This document shows, in pieces, positions 1 to 9,531 of a DNA stretch of 64,000 bases. The stretch's first letter is position 1. Each line of letters begins with the position of its first letter. The translations under genes were made by a program, and so were the position numbers. Origin of the DNA: Pseudoduganella ginsengisoli (GTDB taxonomy: Bacteria; Pseudomonadota; Gammaproteobacteria; Burkholderiales; Burkholderiaceae_D); contig NZ_WNLA01000001.1 in NCBI RefSeq assembly GCF_009720865.1, positions 806,001 to 870,000 on the forward strand, given 5' to 3'. The notes under the pieces are model-generated. The model ran no database searches, was not told where the DNA came from, and saw only the letters and a program-made list of their open reading frames with translations.

Positions 1-974
1 CAGCCGAACGCCAGCAGGCGGGCCTTGACGATTTCTTCAGCGGCAGCACGGGCTGGCTTCAGGTAGTCGCGCGGGTCGAACTTCGATGGGTTTTCAAACA
101 TGAACTTGCGGATCGCAGCCGTCATCGCCAGGCGGATGTCGGTGTCGATGTTGATCTTGCGAACGCCGTGACGGATGCCTTCCTGGATTTCTTCGACTGG
201 CACGCCATAGGTTTCTTTCATGTCGCCGCCGAATTCACGGATGATGGCCAGCAATTCTTGAGGAACCGACGACGAACCGTGCATGACCAGGTGGGTGTTC
301 GGGATGCGGGCGTGGATTTCCTTGATGCGGTCGATCGCCAGGATGTCGCCGGTTGGCTTGCGCGTGAACTTGTACGCGCCGTGCGACGTGCCGATCGCGA
401 TAGCCAGCGCGTCGCACTGGGTCTTTTCCACGAAGTCGGCAGCCTGGGCCACGTCGGTCAGCAATTGTTCGCGGGTCATGGTGCCGTCGGCGCCGTGGCC
501 GTCTTCCTTGTCGCCCTTCATGGTTTCCAGCGAACCCAGCACGCCCAGTTCTGCTTCCACCGTCACGCCGATTGCGTGCGAGAACTTCACCACTTCGCGG
601 GAGACGTCGACGTTGTATTCGTACGAAGCCACCGATTTGCCGTCCGCTTCCAGCGAACCGTCCATCATGACGGACGTGAAGCCCGAGCGGATCGCAGCCA
701 TGCAGACTGCCGGCGACTGGCCGTGGTCCTGGTGCATGACGACTGGAATGTGCGGGTACGCTTCGACAGCAGCGTCGATCAGGTGGCGCAGGAACGCTTC
801 GCCGGCATATTTGCGGGCGCCGGCCGATGCTTGCATGATCACCGGGCTGTTCAGCGCGTCGGCGGCAGCCATGATGGCTTGCACTTGCTCCAGGTTGTTG
901 ACGTTAAAGGCTGGGATGCCATAGCCGTTTTCTGCGGCATGGTCCAGCAGCTGGCGCATGGATACGAGGGACAT
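1..974 (-). CDS. fba: Class II fructose-1,6-bisphosphate aldolase (3' end cut by window)
   Basis: Cleaves fructose 1,6-bisphosphate to dihydroxyacetone phosphate and glyceraldehyde 3-phosphate in the cytoplasm (glycolysis and gluconeogenesis). The reading frame runs from ATG at 974 off the left edge, giving about 324 of the roughly 354 residues usual for the family, so the C-terminus is missing. It begins [19 protein letters not shown] and carries the class II metal and substrate motifs: VVMHQDHG (zinc histidine), [16 protein letters not shown] and [13 protein letters not shown]. The start has a GGAG Shine-Dalgarno about 8 bases upstream. It is the last gene visible of a leftward pgk-pyk-fba run, 33 bases after pyk. 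The family assignment is recognised from the sequence; co-transcription is inferred from spacing. Confidence 0.95.
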   Translation of the reverse strand, partial: MSLVSMRQLLDHAAENGYGIPAFNVNNLEQVQAIMAAADALNSPVIMQASAGARKYAGEAFLRHLIDAAVEAYPHIPVVMHQDHGQSPAVCMAAIRSGFTSVMMDGSLEADGKSVASYEYNVDVSREVVKFSHAIGVTVEAELGVLGSLETMKGDKEDGHGADGTMTREQLLTDVAQAADFVEKTQCDALAIAIGTSHGAYKFTRKPTGDILAIDRIKEIHARIPNTHLVMHGSSSVPQELLAIIREFGGDMKETYGVPVEEIQEGIRHGVRKINIDTDIRLAMTAAIRKFMFENPSKFDPRDYLKPARAAAEEIVKARLLAFG

Positions 975-1007
975 GGTAAAACTCCAATAACAAGAAAAAA
1001 GAAATTT

Positions 1008-2456
1008 TTAACTGAACTCGCCGACGCGCACGATCTTCAGGGCATTGGTGCCCCCCACCTGGCCCATGGGTTCACCCCATGTGACGACGATCATGTCGCC
1101 CTTGCGGACGATGCCATATTCGACCAGCAACTCTTCGGCTTCACGCAGCACGACGGCACTATCGGTACCCTGCTGCAGCTGGTAAGCGCGCACATTGCGG
1201 TACAGCGATGCCTTGCGGGCCGTGGTCACGCTGGGCGTCAGCGCGAAAATCGGCGTATCGATGCTGTGACGGCTCATCCACAATGCAGTGGAACCGGATT
1301 CTGTCAGCGCCACAATGGCTTTCACGCGCAAATGGTGCGCAGTGAACAGGGCGCCGTAGGCGATCGACTGGTCGATACGGGTGAACTGGACGTTGAGGAA
1401 GTCGGCGTCTAGCTTGTTGTATTCGGATTGCTCGGCCTCGACGCAAATGGCCGCCATCATTTCGACGGTTTCAATCGGGTATTTGCCGGCGGCGGTTTCT
1501 GCCGACGCCATCACGGCGTCGGTGCCATCCAGCACGGCATTGGCGACGTCCGACACTTCGGCGCGGGTCGGCACCGCATTGACGATCATCGATTCCATCA
1601 TCTGGGTCGCCGTGATCGCCAGTTTATTGGCTTCGCGCGCCATCTTGATCATGCGCTTTTGCAGCGCCGGCACGGCGGCATTGCCTACCTCCACGGCGAG
1701 GTCGCCGCGCGCCACCATGATGCCGTCCGATGCGCCCAGGATCTCGGCCAGCGCGGGAATCGCTTCCGCGCGCTCGATCTTGGCGATCATCATCGGCTTG
1801 TGGCGGAATGGTTCGCCGGCGATATTGGCCAGCTGGCGCGCCATCGCCATGTCGGTGGCATTCTTCGGGAAGGAAATGGCCAGGTAATCAGCCTGGAAGC
1901 TCATCGCAGTCTTGATGTCTTCCATGTCTTTGGCGGTCAGCGCCGGGGCAGTCAGGCCGCCGCCCTGGCGGTTGATGCCCTTGTTGTTCGACAGTTCGCC
2001 GCCGATTTTCACGGTGGTGTGGATTTCACTGCCAATCACGCGCACGACGGTCAGCACGATCAAGCCATCGTTCAACAGCAAGGTGTCGCCCGGATGCACA
2101 TCCTGCGGCAGCGCCTTGTAATCAAGGCCGACTTTTTCCTGGTTGCCCAGTTCGCCGTTTTCGCCCCATTTTGCGTCGAGGATAAAGCTGTCGCCGTTGG
2201 CCAGTTCGATCTTGCCGCCTTCGAACTTGCCGATGCGGATTTTCGGGCCCTGCATGTCTGCCATGATCGCCACTTCGCGCCCGCATTCGGCGGCTGCGCG
2301 GCGCACCAGGTTGGCGCGGTCGATATGGTCTTGCGCTTTACCGTGCGAGAAATTCAGGCGCACGACATCGACGCCGGCACGGATCATTTTGCACAAGACA
2401 TCAAAGTCGGTGGAAGCTGGACCGATGGTGGCGACGATTTTTGTACCGCGGGACAT
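1008..2456 (-). CDS. pyk: Pyruvate kinase
   Basis: Transfers phosphate from phosphoenolpyruvate to ADP, the last step of glycolysis. The protein is 482 residues from MSRGTKIVATIGPAS, a classic pyruvate kinase N-terminus. The active-site block AKIERAEAI (catalytic Lys and Glu) and the VARGDLAVE metal/phosphate segment are visible, followed by the C-terminal regulatory domain. The open frame continues 22 codons further upstream, but that part reads through a palindromic repeat. I chose the ATG at 2456 because AGGAG lies about 9 bases before it and family proteins begin there. It lies between pgk and the aldolase gene on the same strand. Confidence 0.96.
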   Translation of the reverse strand: MSRGTKIVATIGPASTDFDVLCKMIRAGVDVVRLNFSHGKAQDHIDRANLVRRAAAECGREVAIMADMQGPKIRIGKFEGGKIELANGDSFILDAKWGENGELGNQEKVGLDYKALPQDVHPGDTLLLNDGLIVLTVVRVIGSEIHTTVKIGGELSNNKGINRQGGGLTAPALTAKDMEDIKTAMSFQADYLAISFPKNATDMAMARQLANIAGEPFRHKPMMIAKIERAEAIPALAEILGASDGIMVARGDLAVEVGNAAVPALQKRMIKMAREANKLAITATQMMESMIVNAVPTRAEVSDVANAVLDGTDAVMASAETAAGKYPIETVEMMAAICVEAEQSEYNKLDADFLNVQFTRIDQSIAYGALFTAHHLRVKAIVALTESGSTALWMSRHSIDTPIFALTPSVTTARKASLYRNVRAYQLQQGTDSAVVLREAEELLVEYGIVRKGDMIVVTWGEPMGQVGGTNALKIVRVGEFS

Positions 2457-2478
2457 AGGAAGGGCTCCTTTGTTGGAC

Positions 2479-2579
2479 GTAGGGCGGATTCTACGGGGCA
2501 CCGAGTCGAATCCGCCGTGCATGCGTTACGGTGACGCGATGGCGGATTTGACTAGGCGTCCCCGTCAAATCCGCCCTAC
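2479..2579. repeat. Double-hairpin dispersed repeat, copy A
   Basis: About 101 bases between pgk and pyk, beginning GTAGGGCGGATT and ending in its reverse complement AATCCGCCCTAC. Each half folds into its own GC-rich hairpin (GGCGGATTC/GAATCCGCC and GGCGGATTTGAC/GTCAAATCCGCC) around a GTGCATGCG centre. Related copies lie at 7286-7327 (half copy) and 15200-15305, always between genes. This is REP/BIME-like architecture. It may also influence pgk-pyk message processing, which is inference. Confidence 0.8.
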
Positions 2580-2584
2580 CAGCG

Positions 2585-3793
2585 TTACTTGGTATAACGC
2601 TGAGTCAGGATTTCCACTGCCGGCAGAATCTTGCCTTCCAGGAACTCCAGGAATGCGCCGCCACCGGTAGAGATATAACCGATTTTATCGGCAATGTCAT
2701 ATTTTGCAATCGCTGCCAGCGTATCACCACCACCGGCAATCGAATATGCTTTGGAACCGGCAATGGCCAGCGCCAAGGTTTTCGTGCCTTCGCCGAACTG
2801 GTCGAACTCGAACACGCCGACCGGGCCATTCCACACGACGGTGCCGGCGGCGCCGATTTTCTCTGCCAGCAGCTTGGCCGTTTGCGGGCCAATGTCCAGG
2901 ATCATGTCGTCATCGGCCACGTCGGCAACGGCTTTCACGGTCGCCACGGCGGTTGGCGAGAATTCCTTGGCGCATACGACGTCCACAGGAATCGGCACTT
3001 CCGCGCCGCGCTTGGCCATGATGTCGATGATGGCTTTGGCTTCATCAACCAGGTCGTTTTCCACCAGCGATTTGCCAATATTCAGGCCGGAGGCTTTCAT
3101 GAACGTGTTGGCAATGCCGCCGCCAACGATCAGGCCGTCGACTTTTTCCGACAGGGCTTTCAGGATGGACAGCTTGGACGACACTTTGGAACCCGCCACG
3201 ATGGCCAGCAGCGGACGGGCTGGCGCGCCCAGCGCCTTGCCCAGCGCATCCAGTTCGGCAGCCAGCAGCGGGCCGGCAGCGGCGATCGGTGCGAACTTGG
3301 CAATACCGTGGGTCGAGGCTTCCGCACGGTGCGCGGTGCCAAATGCGTCGTTGACATACACGTCGCACAGCTTGGCCATTTTTTGGGCCAGTTCGTCGGA
3401 ATTCTTCTTTTCGCCCTTGTTCACGCGGACGTTTTCCAGCAATACAACCTGGCCGTTTTGCAGGTTTTCCAGGCCAGCGCCATCGACCCAGTTCTGTTTC
3501 AGTTCAACAGGCTGGCCCAGCAGCTCGGACAGGCGCTTGGCGACGGGCGCCAGGCTGTCTTCTTCCTTGAATTCACCTTCGGTCGGACGGCCCAGGTGCG
3601 ACGTCACCATGACTTTGGCGCCGGCGTCGACTGCGGCGCGGATGGCCGGTACGGAAGCGCGAACACGGGTGTCTTCAGTGATGTTGCCAGCGTCATCTTG
3701 CGGCACGTTCAGATCAGCGCGGATGAAAACGCGTTTTCCTTGCAGTTGTGGGAGCAGGTCTTGCAGGCGGGTGAAATTCAGGACAGCTTGCAT
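2585..3793 (-). CDS. pgk: Phosphoglycerate kinase
   Basis: Interconverts 1,3-bisphosphoglycerate plus ADP with 3-phosphoglycerate plus ATP. The 402-residue protein starts [13 protein letters not shown] and has the diagnostic [14 protein letters not shown] loop, [26 protein letters not shown], the hinge [13 protein letters not shown] and the C-terminal nucleotide loop [11 protein letters not shown]. The open frame extends 18 codons upstream, but the family begins near the ATG at 3793. The Shine-Dalgarno there is weak. It is the first gene of the leftward pgk-pyk-fba set, and a dispersed repeat separates it from pyk. Confidence 0.96.
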   Translation of the reverse strand: MQAVLNFTRLQDLLPQLQGKRVFIRADLNVPQDDAGNITEDTRVRASVPAIRAAVDAGAKVMVTSHLGRPTEGEFKEEDSLAPVAKRLSELLGQPVELKQNWVDGAGLENLQNGQVVLLENVRVNKGEKKNSDELAQKMAKLCDVYVNDAFGTAHRAEASTHGIAKFAPIAAAGPLLAAELDALGKALGAPARPLLAIVAGSKVSSKLSILKALSEKVDGLIVGGGIANTFMKASGLNIGKSLVENDLVDEAKAIIDIMAKRGAEVPIPVDVVCAKEFSPTAVATVKAVADVADDDMILDIGPQTAKLLAEKIGAAGTVVWNGPVGVFEFDQFGEGTKTLALAIAGSKAYSIAGGGDTLAAIAKYDIADKIGYISTGGGAFLEFLEGKILPAVEILTQRYTK

Positions 3794-3856
3794 GGCGAGT
3801 CTAGGGGCAAATTGTTGGAAAGCCGCTATTCTACCGCAATGCAGCACCGGATTCGT

Positions 3857-4189
3857 TTAAAAAACGTGCAACAACCTGAGTGCCGTGAAGAAGGCCATGC
3901 CAAAAATAATGGTTTCCAGCATGTTACGGCGCAGTAAATAAAAAACAACAGAAACCAGTGCGGACACCAGTTTCGGATTGCTGTATTCGAACTGTACGTG
4001 CCCGGCCGTATCCAGCAGCAAGTCCGGCGCGACGATGGCGGCCAGCGCGCACGCGGGCGCATAGCGCAGCACTTCATGCACGCGTTTCGGGATATTGATG
4101 TGGTGGCCCACGACCCAGAACGATGCGCGCGTGGCGGCCGTGGCCGCCGCCAGCGCCACGATGGTCAGCCAGATTTCCCAGTCAGCCAC
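3857..4189 (-). CDS. azlD: AzlD family branched-chain amino acid export subunit
   Basis: Small partner of AzlC in a two-protein branched-chain amino acid exporter of the inner membrane. The product is 110 residues, with three to four hydrophobic segments and the family core ATRASFWVVG...LRYAPACALAAIVAPDLL. The start codon is GTG at 4189: an AAGGAG lies 7 bases before it, inside the end of azlC, and no ATG fits. The gene overlaps the azlC stop (4182-4184) by 8 bases, implying translational coupling. Substrate range cannot be read from sequence. Confidence 0.88.
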   Translation of the reverse strand: MADWEIWLTIVALAAATAATRASFWVVGHHINIPKRVHEVLRYAPACALAAIVAPDLLLDTAGHVQFEYSNPKLVSALVSVVFYLLRRNMLETIIFGMAFFTALRLLHVF

Positions 4190-4937
4190 GGCGCATCTCC
4201 TTGATCTTGTCGCTTAATTCTTCAGCCGCCATGGCAGACACCATGCCCACCACCACGGCGGCCAGCAAGCCCAGCTTATACGGCAGCGCGTGGCCCCAGA
4301 CTGCCACAAAGCCGGCCACCAGCACGCCCACCAGCGCCGGCCGGTTGGCAATCAGCGGCACCAGGATGCACAGGATCGCCAGCGTACCGGCAAAACCCAG
4401 CCCCCATTCCGCCGGGATGGCGCTGCCGGCAAAGATGCCGGCTATCGAACCGATTTGCCATGCCGCCCAGTTGGGGTACATCAGTCCTTTTAAATAAGAC
4501 AGTTTGCCCCGCTGCGGCTGTTCTGACGGATAGCGCTGCAGGAACAGCGCGGACGTCATGTCGCCGGATGCATAGCCCAGCAGGAAACGTTGACGCAAAG
4601 GCAAATGCTGAAAGTGCGGGGCCAGCAATACGGAAAAAATCACGAAGCGCAAGTTGACGGCAATTGCCGTGCAAAACACCACCCAGATCGGGGCGCCGGC
4701 GGCAATCAGCGGCAACGCGGCCAGTTGGGCGGAACCGGCAAACGCCATCAACGTCATGCCCAGCGCCTGCACCACCGTCAAGCCACCCTTGACCATGGCC
4801 ACACCGACCACAATGCCCCACGCACCGATGCCGAACAGGGTCGGCATGCCATCCTTGAGCCCCTCGCGCCAGGCGGCTTCATCGTGGGCATCTACGTCGG
4901 AGAGTTGCGGCGGCGGCGCGCGATGGGGTTCGTTCAT
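4182..4937 (-). CDS. azlC: AzlC family branched-chain amino acid exporter
   Basis: Large subunit of the AzlCD (LIV-E-type) exporter in the inner membrane. It is 251 residues from the ATG at 4937, with several transmembrane helices and family motifs FGIGAWGIVVGVAM, FAGSAQLAALPLIAAGAP and LRFVIFSVLLAPHF. The frame can be extended 13 codons to a TTG at 4976. I prefer 4937 because the added part has no clear Shine-Dalgarno and no family-like sequence. The stop overlaps the azlD start by 8 bases. Confidence 0.88.
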   Translation of the reverse strand: MNEPHRAPPPQLSDVDAHDEAAWREGLKDGMPTLFGIGAWGIVVGVAMVKGGLTVVQALGMTLMAFAGSAQLAALPLIAAGAPIWVVFCTAIAVNLRFVIFSVLLAPHFQHLPLRQRFLLGYASGDMTSALFLQRYPSEQPQRGKLSYLKGLMYPNWAAWQIGSIAGIFAGSAIPAEWGLGFAGTLAILCILVPLIANRPALVGVLVAGFVAVWGHALPYKLGLLAAVVVGMVSAMAAEELSDKIKEMRRG

Positions 4938-5099
4938 GTCGAAAAATCTGCCATGCACGATGCAAGATGTTTGCAATTATGAAATGTATCGCCGCAGGCT
5001 GGTGCTGGAATCAGCCGCTATTCTACCGATGATTTTTGCTCGCTGCCCGAATCCGTTAGAATCTGTGCTTTATCAGTTACCGCTTCCGGAGATCAAAAG

Positions 5100-5291
5100 A
5101 TGAGCAACGCCACCACCCCAGCCGTCGAACTCGAAGGCAAAGACTTGCCGGCACACTGCCCGAACCCAGCCATGCCGCTGTGGTCGTCGCACCCGCGCGT
5201 CTTCCTCGACTTCCATGACGGCGAAGCCAAGTGCCCATACTGCGGCACCGCTTACCGCCTGAAGCCAGGCACGGTGGTTCCTCATCATTAA
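5100..5291 (+). CDS. Small CHCC-type zinc-finger protein
   Basis: A 63-residue soluble protein with the zf-CHCC pattern: HCPNP, then HPRVFLDFHDGEAKCPYCGTAYRL. This is the fold also found in the NDUFS6 accessory subunit of complex I. One zinc is expected, held by Cys/His/Cys/Cys. GGAG lies about 10 bases before the ATG. Stand-alone copies are common in Betaproteobacteria, but their role is not established. The next gene (NTF2-like) follows after 32 bases on the same strand, so the two may share a transcript. Confidence 0.85.
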   Translation: MSNATTPAVELEGKDLPAHCPNPAMPLWSSHPRVFLDFHDGEAKCPYCGTAYRLKPGTVVPHH

Positions 5292-5323
5292 TAGTAATAG
5301 TTAAACCCCGCCCGGAGCGCATC

Positions 5324-5749
5324 ATGCCTACCAAGAAAAAGCAGTTGAACGGCAGCGCCGCTGAAGTCGAAGCTGCTTTTTATGATGCGCTGAACCGGGC
5401 CGACGTCGATGCCTTGATGGCGCTGTGGGCCGACGACGATGAAATCGCCTGCATCCATCCGGGCGGGCCCCGCCTGGTCGGGCACCGCGCCATCCGCGAA
5501 TCGTGGTCCATCATTTTGGAGCATGGCGGCTTGCATATCATGCCGTCCGTGCTGCATGAAACACATAACCTGATGAGCTCTATTCATTCCGTGGTGGAAG
5601 GCGTCACTGCCGCCAGTGGCGAACCGGCGCACCTGATTGCCAGTAACGTCTATATCAAGACGCCCAAAGGCTGGCGCATTGTGCTGCACCACGTGTCGGT
5701 GGCGCCGGGCCCGGTGCCGGTAGAAACGCCGGCGCAAATCCTGCATTAA
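5324..5749 (+). CDS. NTF2-like/SnoaL-type small protein
   Basis: A 141-residue protein with the cone-shaped NTF2-like fold pattern: an N-terminal helix EVEAAFYDALNRADVDALMALWADDDEIACIHPGG, then strands ending WRIVLHHVSV. This subfamily is seen as a stand-alone protein of unknown ligand or enzymatic role. I start at ATG 5324, which has GGAG 9 bases upstream, because the longer open frame reads back through the zinc-finger gene. The stop is followed after 2 bases by the hydrolase ATG, so they are probably co-translated. Confidence 0.8.
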   Translation: MPTKKKQLNGSAAEVEAAFYDALNRADVDALMALWADDDEIACIHPGGPRLVGHRAIRESWSIILEHGGLHIMPSVLHETHNLMSSIHSVVEGVTAASGEPAHLIASNVYIKTPKGWRIVLHHVSVAPGPVPVETPAQILH

Positions 5750-5751
5750 AC

Positions 5752-6723
5752 ATGAAATACACGGCTCCCTTCTGGCTCCCCAGCGGCCACCTGCAAACGA
5801 TTTATCCAGCCACGTGCATCAGCAAGCCGGCCGTCAAGTTCCGCCGCGAGCGGTGGACTGCGCCGGATGGTGATTTCGTTGACGTGGATTTCGTCGATGG
5901 CGATGCGGGCAAGCCGTTTGTCGTGCTGTTCCATGGGCTGGAAGGATCGTCGGACAGCCACTATGCGCGCGCGCTGATGGCGGAATTGCGGGCGCGGGGC
6001 TGGTCCGGCGCCGTGCCGCATTTCCGCGGCTGTTCCGGTGAACCGAACCTGGCGCCCCGCTTTTACCATTCCGGCGATGCGCAGGAAGTCGACTGGATCG
6101 TGCGGCGCTTGCACCAGCACGCGATGAGCAATGCCTGTTCGCGTTTTTACGCGACAGGCGTATCGCTGGGCGGCAATGCGTTGCTGCGCTGGCTGGGCGA
6201 ATCGCAATCGCAGGCAGGTTTTGTCGATGCCGCCGCCGCGGTCTCCGCGCCGCTGGATTTGGCGCGGGGCGGCGATGCCCTGTCGCGCGGGTTCAACCGC
6301 GTCTACACGCGCATGTTTTTAAATACGTTGAAGCCGAAGTGCGTCGCCAAGCTGAAGCAATTCCCCGGCCTGTACGATCTCAACGCACTGCAAGCGGCAA
6401 ACGATTTATATGCTTTCGATAACGTGGTGACGGCGCCCCTGCACGGCTACCGCGATACGGACGATTACTGGCACCGCGCCAGCGCCAAGCACGTGCTGAC
6501 GGATATTACGGTACCGACGCTGGTATTGAATGCGCTGAACGATCCTTTCCTGCCCGGCATACACTTGCCGCGCAAAGCCGCGCCGTGCGTGACCCTGGAC
6601 TATCCTGAACATGGCGGCCACGTGGGCTTCGCCGCCGGCTGCGTGCCGGGCAGCCTGGCGTGGTTGCCGCAGCGTTTGCTGCACTTCCTGGAAAACCAGG
6701 CCATTCAAACTTGCGAGGCATGA
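5752..6723 (+). CDS. YheT-type alpha/beta hydrolase
   Basis: A 323-residue cytoplasmic alpha/beta hydrolase of the YheT/ABHD family. It shows the opening WLPSGHLQTIYP, the oxyanion segment LFHGLEGSSDSHY, PHFRGCSGEPN, and the nucleophile elbow GVSLGGNALLRWLGE. The acid lies in ALNDPFLP and the base in EHGGHVGF. The natural substrate is unknown; relatives act as esterases. The gene overlaps the next one by the ATGA quadruplet at 6720-6723, so translation is coupled. Confidence 0.88.
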   Translation: MKYTAPFWLPSGHLQTIYPATCISKPAVKFRRERWTAPDGDFVDVDFVDGDAGKPFVVLFHGLEGSSDSHYARALMAELRARGWSGAVPHFRGCSGEPNLAPRFYHSGDAQEVDWIVRRLHQHAMSNACSRFYATGVSLGGNALLRWLGESQSQAGFVDAAAAVSAPLDLARGGDALSRGFNRVYTRMFLNTLKPKCVAKLKQFPGLYDLNALQAANDLYAFDNVVTAPLHGYRDTDDYWHRASAKHVLTDITVPTLVLNALNDPFLPGIHLPRKAAPCVTLDYPEHGGHVGFAAGCVPGSLAWLPQRLLHFLENQAIQTCEA

Positions 6724-7289
6724 GCATGGATGACATCGTCAAACAGGCGCTGGCAAAGTGGCCGAATGTCCCCCACTGCTACGGCTGGCTGAGCCTCGAT
6801 GCGCGGGGCAACTGGCGCATGCGCGACGAGCGCGCCCAGCATTTCAATTTACCGGGCGACAAGCTGACCAATCCTGCACTGGTGGGGTTTATAGTCCGCA
6901 ATTACGACTGCGATGAACGGGGCTGCTGGTATTTCCAGAATGGGCCGCAGCGCGTGTATGTGAATCTGGAAGCGACGCCGCACATCGTGCGCACGGATCC
7001 AACACACGGCTATGTGCTGCACACAGGCGCGCCGCTGGGCGCGATCGATGAAGCGTGGCTGACCGATGATGGCCACCTGGTGCTGCGCAGCGGCGCCGTG
7101 GTGGCGCAACTGGATGACCGCGATCTGGCGCAAGCCATGATGCAATTTATGCCCGCAGGCGACGAGGCGCTGGCTGCCTGGCTGGATGGCCAAGACATCC
7201 CGCTGCAATTAGGCCCGGTACCGTTGCAGCGGCTGAGCGCGGCCGAAATGGCGGAAAAATTCCATTTCCAGCCAACGCCAACTCCGTAG
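6720..7289 (+). CDS. Conserved betaproteobacterial protein of unknown function
   Basis: A 189-residue soluble protein starting MSMDDIVKQALAKWPNVPHC. I recognise the opening, with YGWLSLDARGNWRMRDE and NYDCDERGCWYFQNGPQRVYV, as a conserved family of Burkholderiales (a DUF entry whose number I will not assert). No catalytic motif is apparent. The start is chosen at the ATGA overlap with the hydrolase stop. The stop codon TAG at 7287-7289 is supplied by the first bases of a dispersed GTAGGGCGG repeat, so repeat insertion may have fixed the present C-terminus. Confidence 0.75.
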   Translation: MSMDDIVKQALAKWPNVPHCYGWLSLDARGNWRMRDERAQHFNLPGDKLTNPALVGFIVRNYDCDERGCWYFQNGPQRVYVNLEATPHIVRTDPTHGYVLHTGAPLGAIDEAWLTDDGHLVLRSGAVVAQLDDRDLAQAMMQFMPAGDEALAAWLDGQDIPLQLGPVPLQRLSAAEMAEKFHFQPTPTP

Positions 7290-7327
7290 GGCGGTTTCCA
7301 CGAAACCGCCATGCATGCGCCATCACG
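7286..7327. repeat. Single-hairpin half copy of the dispersed repeat, copy B
   Basis: It starts GTAGGGCGG, forms the hairpin GGCGGTTTC/GAAACCGCC, then reads ATGCATGCG like the centre of copies A and C, and stops there. It lies between two convergent genes, overlapping the stop codon of the left gene and the last bases of the M48 protease gene. It could also act as a bidirectional transcription end. Confidence 0.75.
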
Positions 7328-8888
7328 GCTCCTTATATTTGTCCCCCATCGCCTCCTTGCGCCGCTGCTTGAACTCCCGCTCGCGTGCATCGATCTGCGA
7401 CTGGTCATAAAACGACGCATCGGGCGATTTGCGCGCCAGCCCCAGCTGGTCAATGGCCGCCAGCATGCCACCTTGCAGCATGTACGATTCCGCCAGCGCC
7501 ATATGCTGCAATGCCATCTTGCCCTGCTTCGCATACGCTTCGGCCAATAAATCAAACCCTTCCGGCTCTTCCCGGTATTGCTGCACCTGGTCGCGCAGGA
7601 AGCGGGCGGCTTCTTCCGTATTACCCGCCACGATCATGGCCTTCGCATATTGATGCGCAATGCCGCGCGACAGCGGATATTTCTGGTGCGCGCTTTCCGC
7701 TTCCGCCAGCGCAGCCTTGATCAGCGGCGCATTGCTTTCCTGCGCCAGCTTGATGTCCAGCGACAGGCTGGTGAAGACCGTGGGCGCCACATCTTGCCGC
7801 GCCACGCCGAGCGCCCCGGCCGGCGCCGGCGCATTGACGGTGGCCAGCGCCTTGTCGAGCCAGCTTTGCGCGGCAGCGAAATCGCCTTTCTTCAACATGG
7901 CAAACGCCAGCCCATATTGACCGGCCGTCTTTTGCTGGCGGTTATCCTGCAGCAGCAAATCCTGGAAATAGCGGATGGATTCCGCCAGCCCCTGTGAACT
8001 TTCATCCTGCAGCACGCGGGCGCGGGCGCGGATCAAGTGAAACGCCAGGCTGTCGGCGCGCTGGCGGTAAGGCTGTTCACGGATACGCGCCTGGATATCG
8101 GCAATGCGTTCCGTCGTCAGCGGGTGCGTCAGCAGGTAGGCTGGCACGTTATCGCTGTAATTGCGCGTGGCCGTCTGCATACGCTGGAAAAACGCCACCA
8201 TGCCGCTGGTGTCATACCCCGCTTCGCCCATGATCTGGAAACCCACGCGGTCTGCTTCCCGTTCCGCGTCGCGGCCGAAATTCAACTGGCGCTGGATCGC
8301 CAGGCCCTGCCCGCCCATCATGACACCCATGGCCGCATCCGGACTGGATTTCATGGCCAGCGCGGCAAGCACCATGGCAGCCAGCGGAATCAGCGCATCC
8401 GTTTTTTGCTGTCCCAGCTGGCGCGCAATATGGCGCTGCGCGACGTGGCCGATTTCGTGGCCCAGCACGGACGCCAGTTCCGATTCATTTTGCGCCGCCA
8501 GCAGCAGCGCCGAGTGCACCCCGATAAATCCTCCCGGCAATGCAAAGGCATTAAGCTGGTTGTCGCGCACCGCAAAGAATCCATAGTTAAAACTGGCTTC
8601 GCCCCGAGCTCCCGGGTGCGCGGCCACCAGTTTATTGCCCAGCTCATTCAAGTATTCCAGGATGGGTTCATCATCGAGGTAATCCTTGTTGCTGCGGATC
8701 TCGTACATGATTTGCTCGCCCAGCTTGCGTTCGATCAGGGGCGACAATTCCTGCCGTTCCGTATCGCCCAGGTTAGGCAAATTGATCGGCTTCGATGGCA
8801 ATACTTGCGTGCTGGCTTGTGGCGCAGCGAACAAGAGGGAAATCGCGAGAGGGATTATCAGGCGCGATGAGAAACGTTTGAGAGTCAC
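7323..8888 (-). CDS. Periplasmic M48 family metalloprotease with C-terminal TPR region (BepA-like)
   Basis: Zinc metalloprotease of the BepA/YfgC type, which in enterobacteria helps outer-membrane protein and LPS assembly quality control. The GTG at 8888 gives 521 residues with a signal peptide (LIIPLAISLLFAAPQAS). The zinc motif HEIGH is at about residues 144-148, within VLGHEIGHVAQRH; the third ligand region is in GRDAEREADRVGFQIM. The C-terminal half is helical with TPR-like repeats. The open frame runs 119 codons further upstream, but that part is antisense to moaC and not protein-like. No in-frame ATG lies near the signal peptide, hence GTG. Divergent from moaC over 46 bases. Confidence 0.85.
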   Translation of the reverse strand: MTLKRFSSRLIIPLAISLLFAAPQASTQVLPSKPINLPNLGDTERQELSPLIERKLGEQIMYEIRSNKDYLDDEPILEYLNELGNKLVAAHPGARGEASFNYGFFAVRDNQLNAFALPGGFIGVHSALLLAAQNESELASVLGHEIGHVAQRHIARQLGQQKTDALIPLAAMVLAALAMKSSPDAAMGVMMGGQGLAIQRQLNFGRDAEREADRVGFQIMGEAGYDTSGMVAFFQRMQTATRNYSDNVPAYLLTHPLTTERIADIQARIREQPYRQRADSLAFHLIRARARVLQDESSQGLAESIRYFQDLLLQDNRQQKTAGQYGLAFAMLKKGDFAAAQSWLDKALATVNAPAPAGALGVARQDVAPTVFTSLSLDIKLAQESNAPLIKAALAEAESAHQKYPLSRGIAHQYAKAMIVAGNTEEAARFLRDQVQQYREEPEGFDLLAEAYAKQGKMALQHMALAESYMLQGGMLAAIDQLGLARKSPDASFYDQSQIDAREREFKQRRKEAMGDKYKEP

Positions 8889-8934
8889 GATGCTATGATA
8901 CCTGTCAACACCAGCTAAGAGCCTCACAATATAC

Positions 8935-9438
8935 ATGAACACCGACAGCAATGACGAGAATGCAGGACTGACCCACTTTGACACGGCCGGACAGGCGCAT
9001 ATGGTGGACGTGGGCGGCAAGCAGGAAACCCACCGTATCGCCGTGGCCAGCGGCAGCATCAAAATGAAGCCGGAAACCCTGGCCATTATTGTCTCTGGCT
9101 CAGCCAAGAAAGGCGACGTGCTGGGCATTGCCCGTATCGCCGCCATCATGGCGTCCAAGCGTACCAGCGATTTAATTCCGCTATGCCACCCGCTGGCGCT
9201 GACGCGGGTCGCCGTGGATTTTGAAGTCGATGCACCCAACGCCACCGTCCACTGCCGCGCGCAAGTGGAAACCTACGGCAAGACCGGGGTGGAAATGGAA
9301 GCGCTGACGTCGGTGCAGGTGGGCCTGCTCACCATCTACGACATGTGCAAGGCCGTTGACCGCGGCATGGTCATGTCCAATATCCGCGTCCTGGAAAAGC
9401 ATGGCGGCAAGTCGGGCGACTGGAGCGCAACCAGTTAA
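8935..9438 (+). CDS. moaC: Cyclic pyranopterin monophosphate synthase MoaC
   Basis: Converts the MoaA product to cyclic pyranopterin monophosphate, the second half of the first step of molybdenum cofactor synthesis. It is 167 residues with the signatures [47 protein letters not shown] and the catalytic Lys/Asp pair ([10 protein letters not shown]). The N-terminal 10 residues are a short extension. No other moa gene is adjacent. The product is needed by the nitrate reductase encoded at 52754-55492. Confidence 0.95.
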   Translation: MNTDSNDENAGLTHFDTAGQAHMVDVGGKQETHRIAVASGSIKMKPETLAIIVSGSAKKGDVLGIARIAAIMASKRTSDLIPLCHPLALTRVAVDFEVDAPNATVHCRAQVETYGKTGVEMEALTSVQVGLLTIYDMCKAVDRGMVMSNIRVLEKHGGKSGDWSATS

Positions 9439-9531
9439 TAATTCGCCGTTGCAAATCATGCACGTCCATGCTTTATTTGCAACCACCGGTATATAATTGC
9501 CGCCCGGACACGGTTACAGCAAAGGAAGGGC

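Noticed and set aside
1428-2534. Long plus-strand frame opposite pyk, with similar ones opposite pgk, recA, sucCD and nasA
   Set aside because: Shadow frames of conserved enzymes; no ribosome-binding sites or protein-like sequence.
8889-9245. N-terminal extension of the M48 protease frame to 640 residues
   Set aside because: The added 119 residues are antisense moaC; the signal peptide begins at the GTG at 8888.
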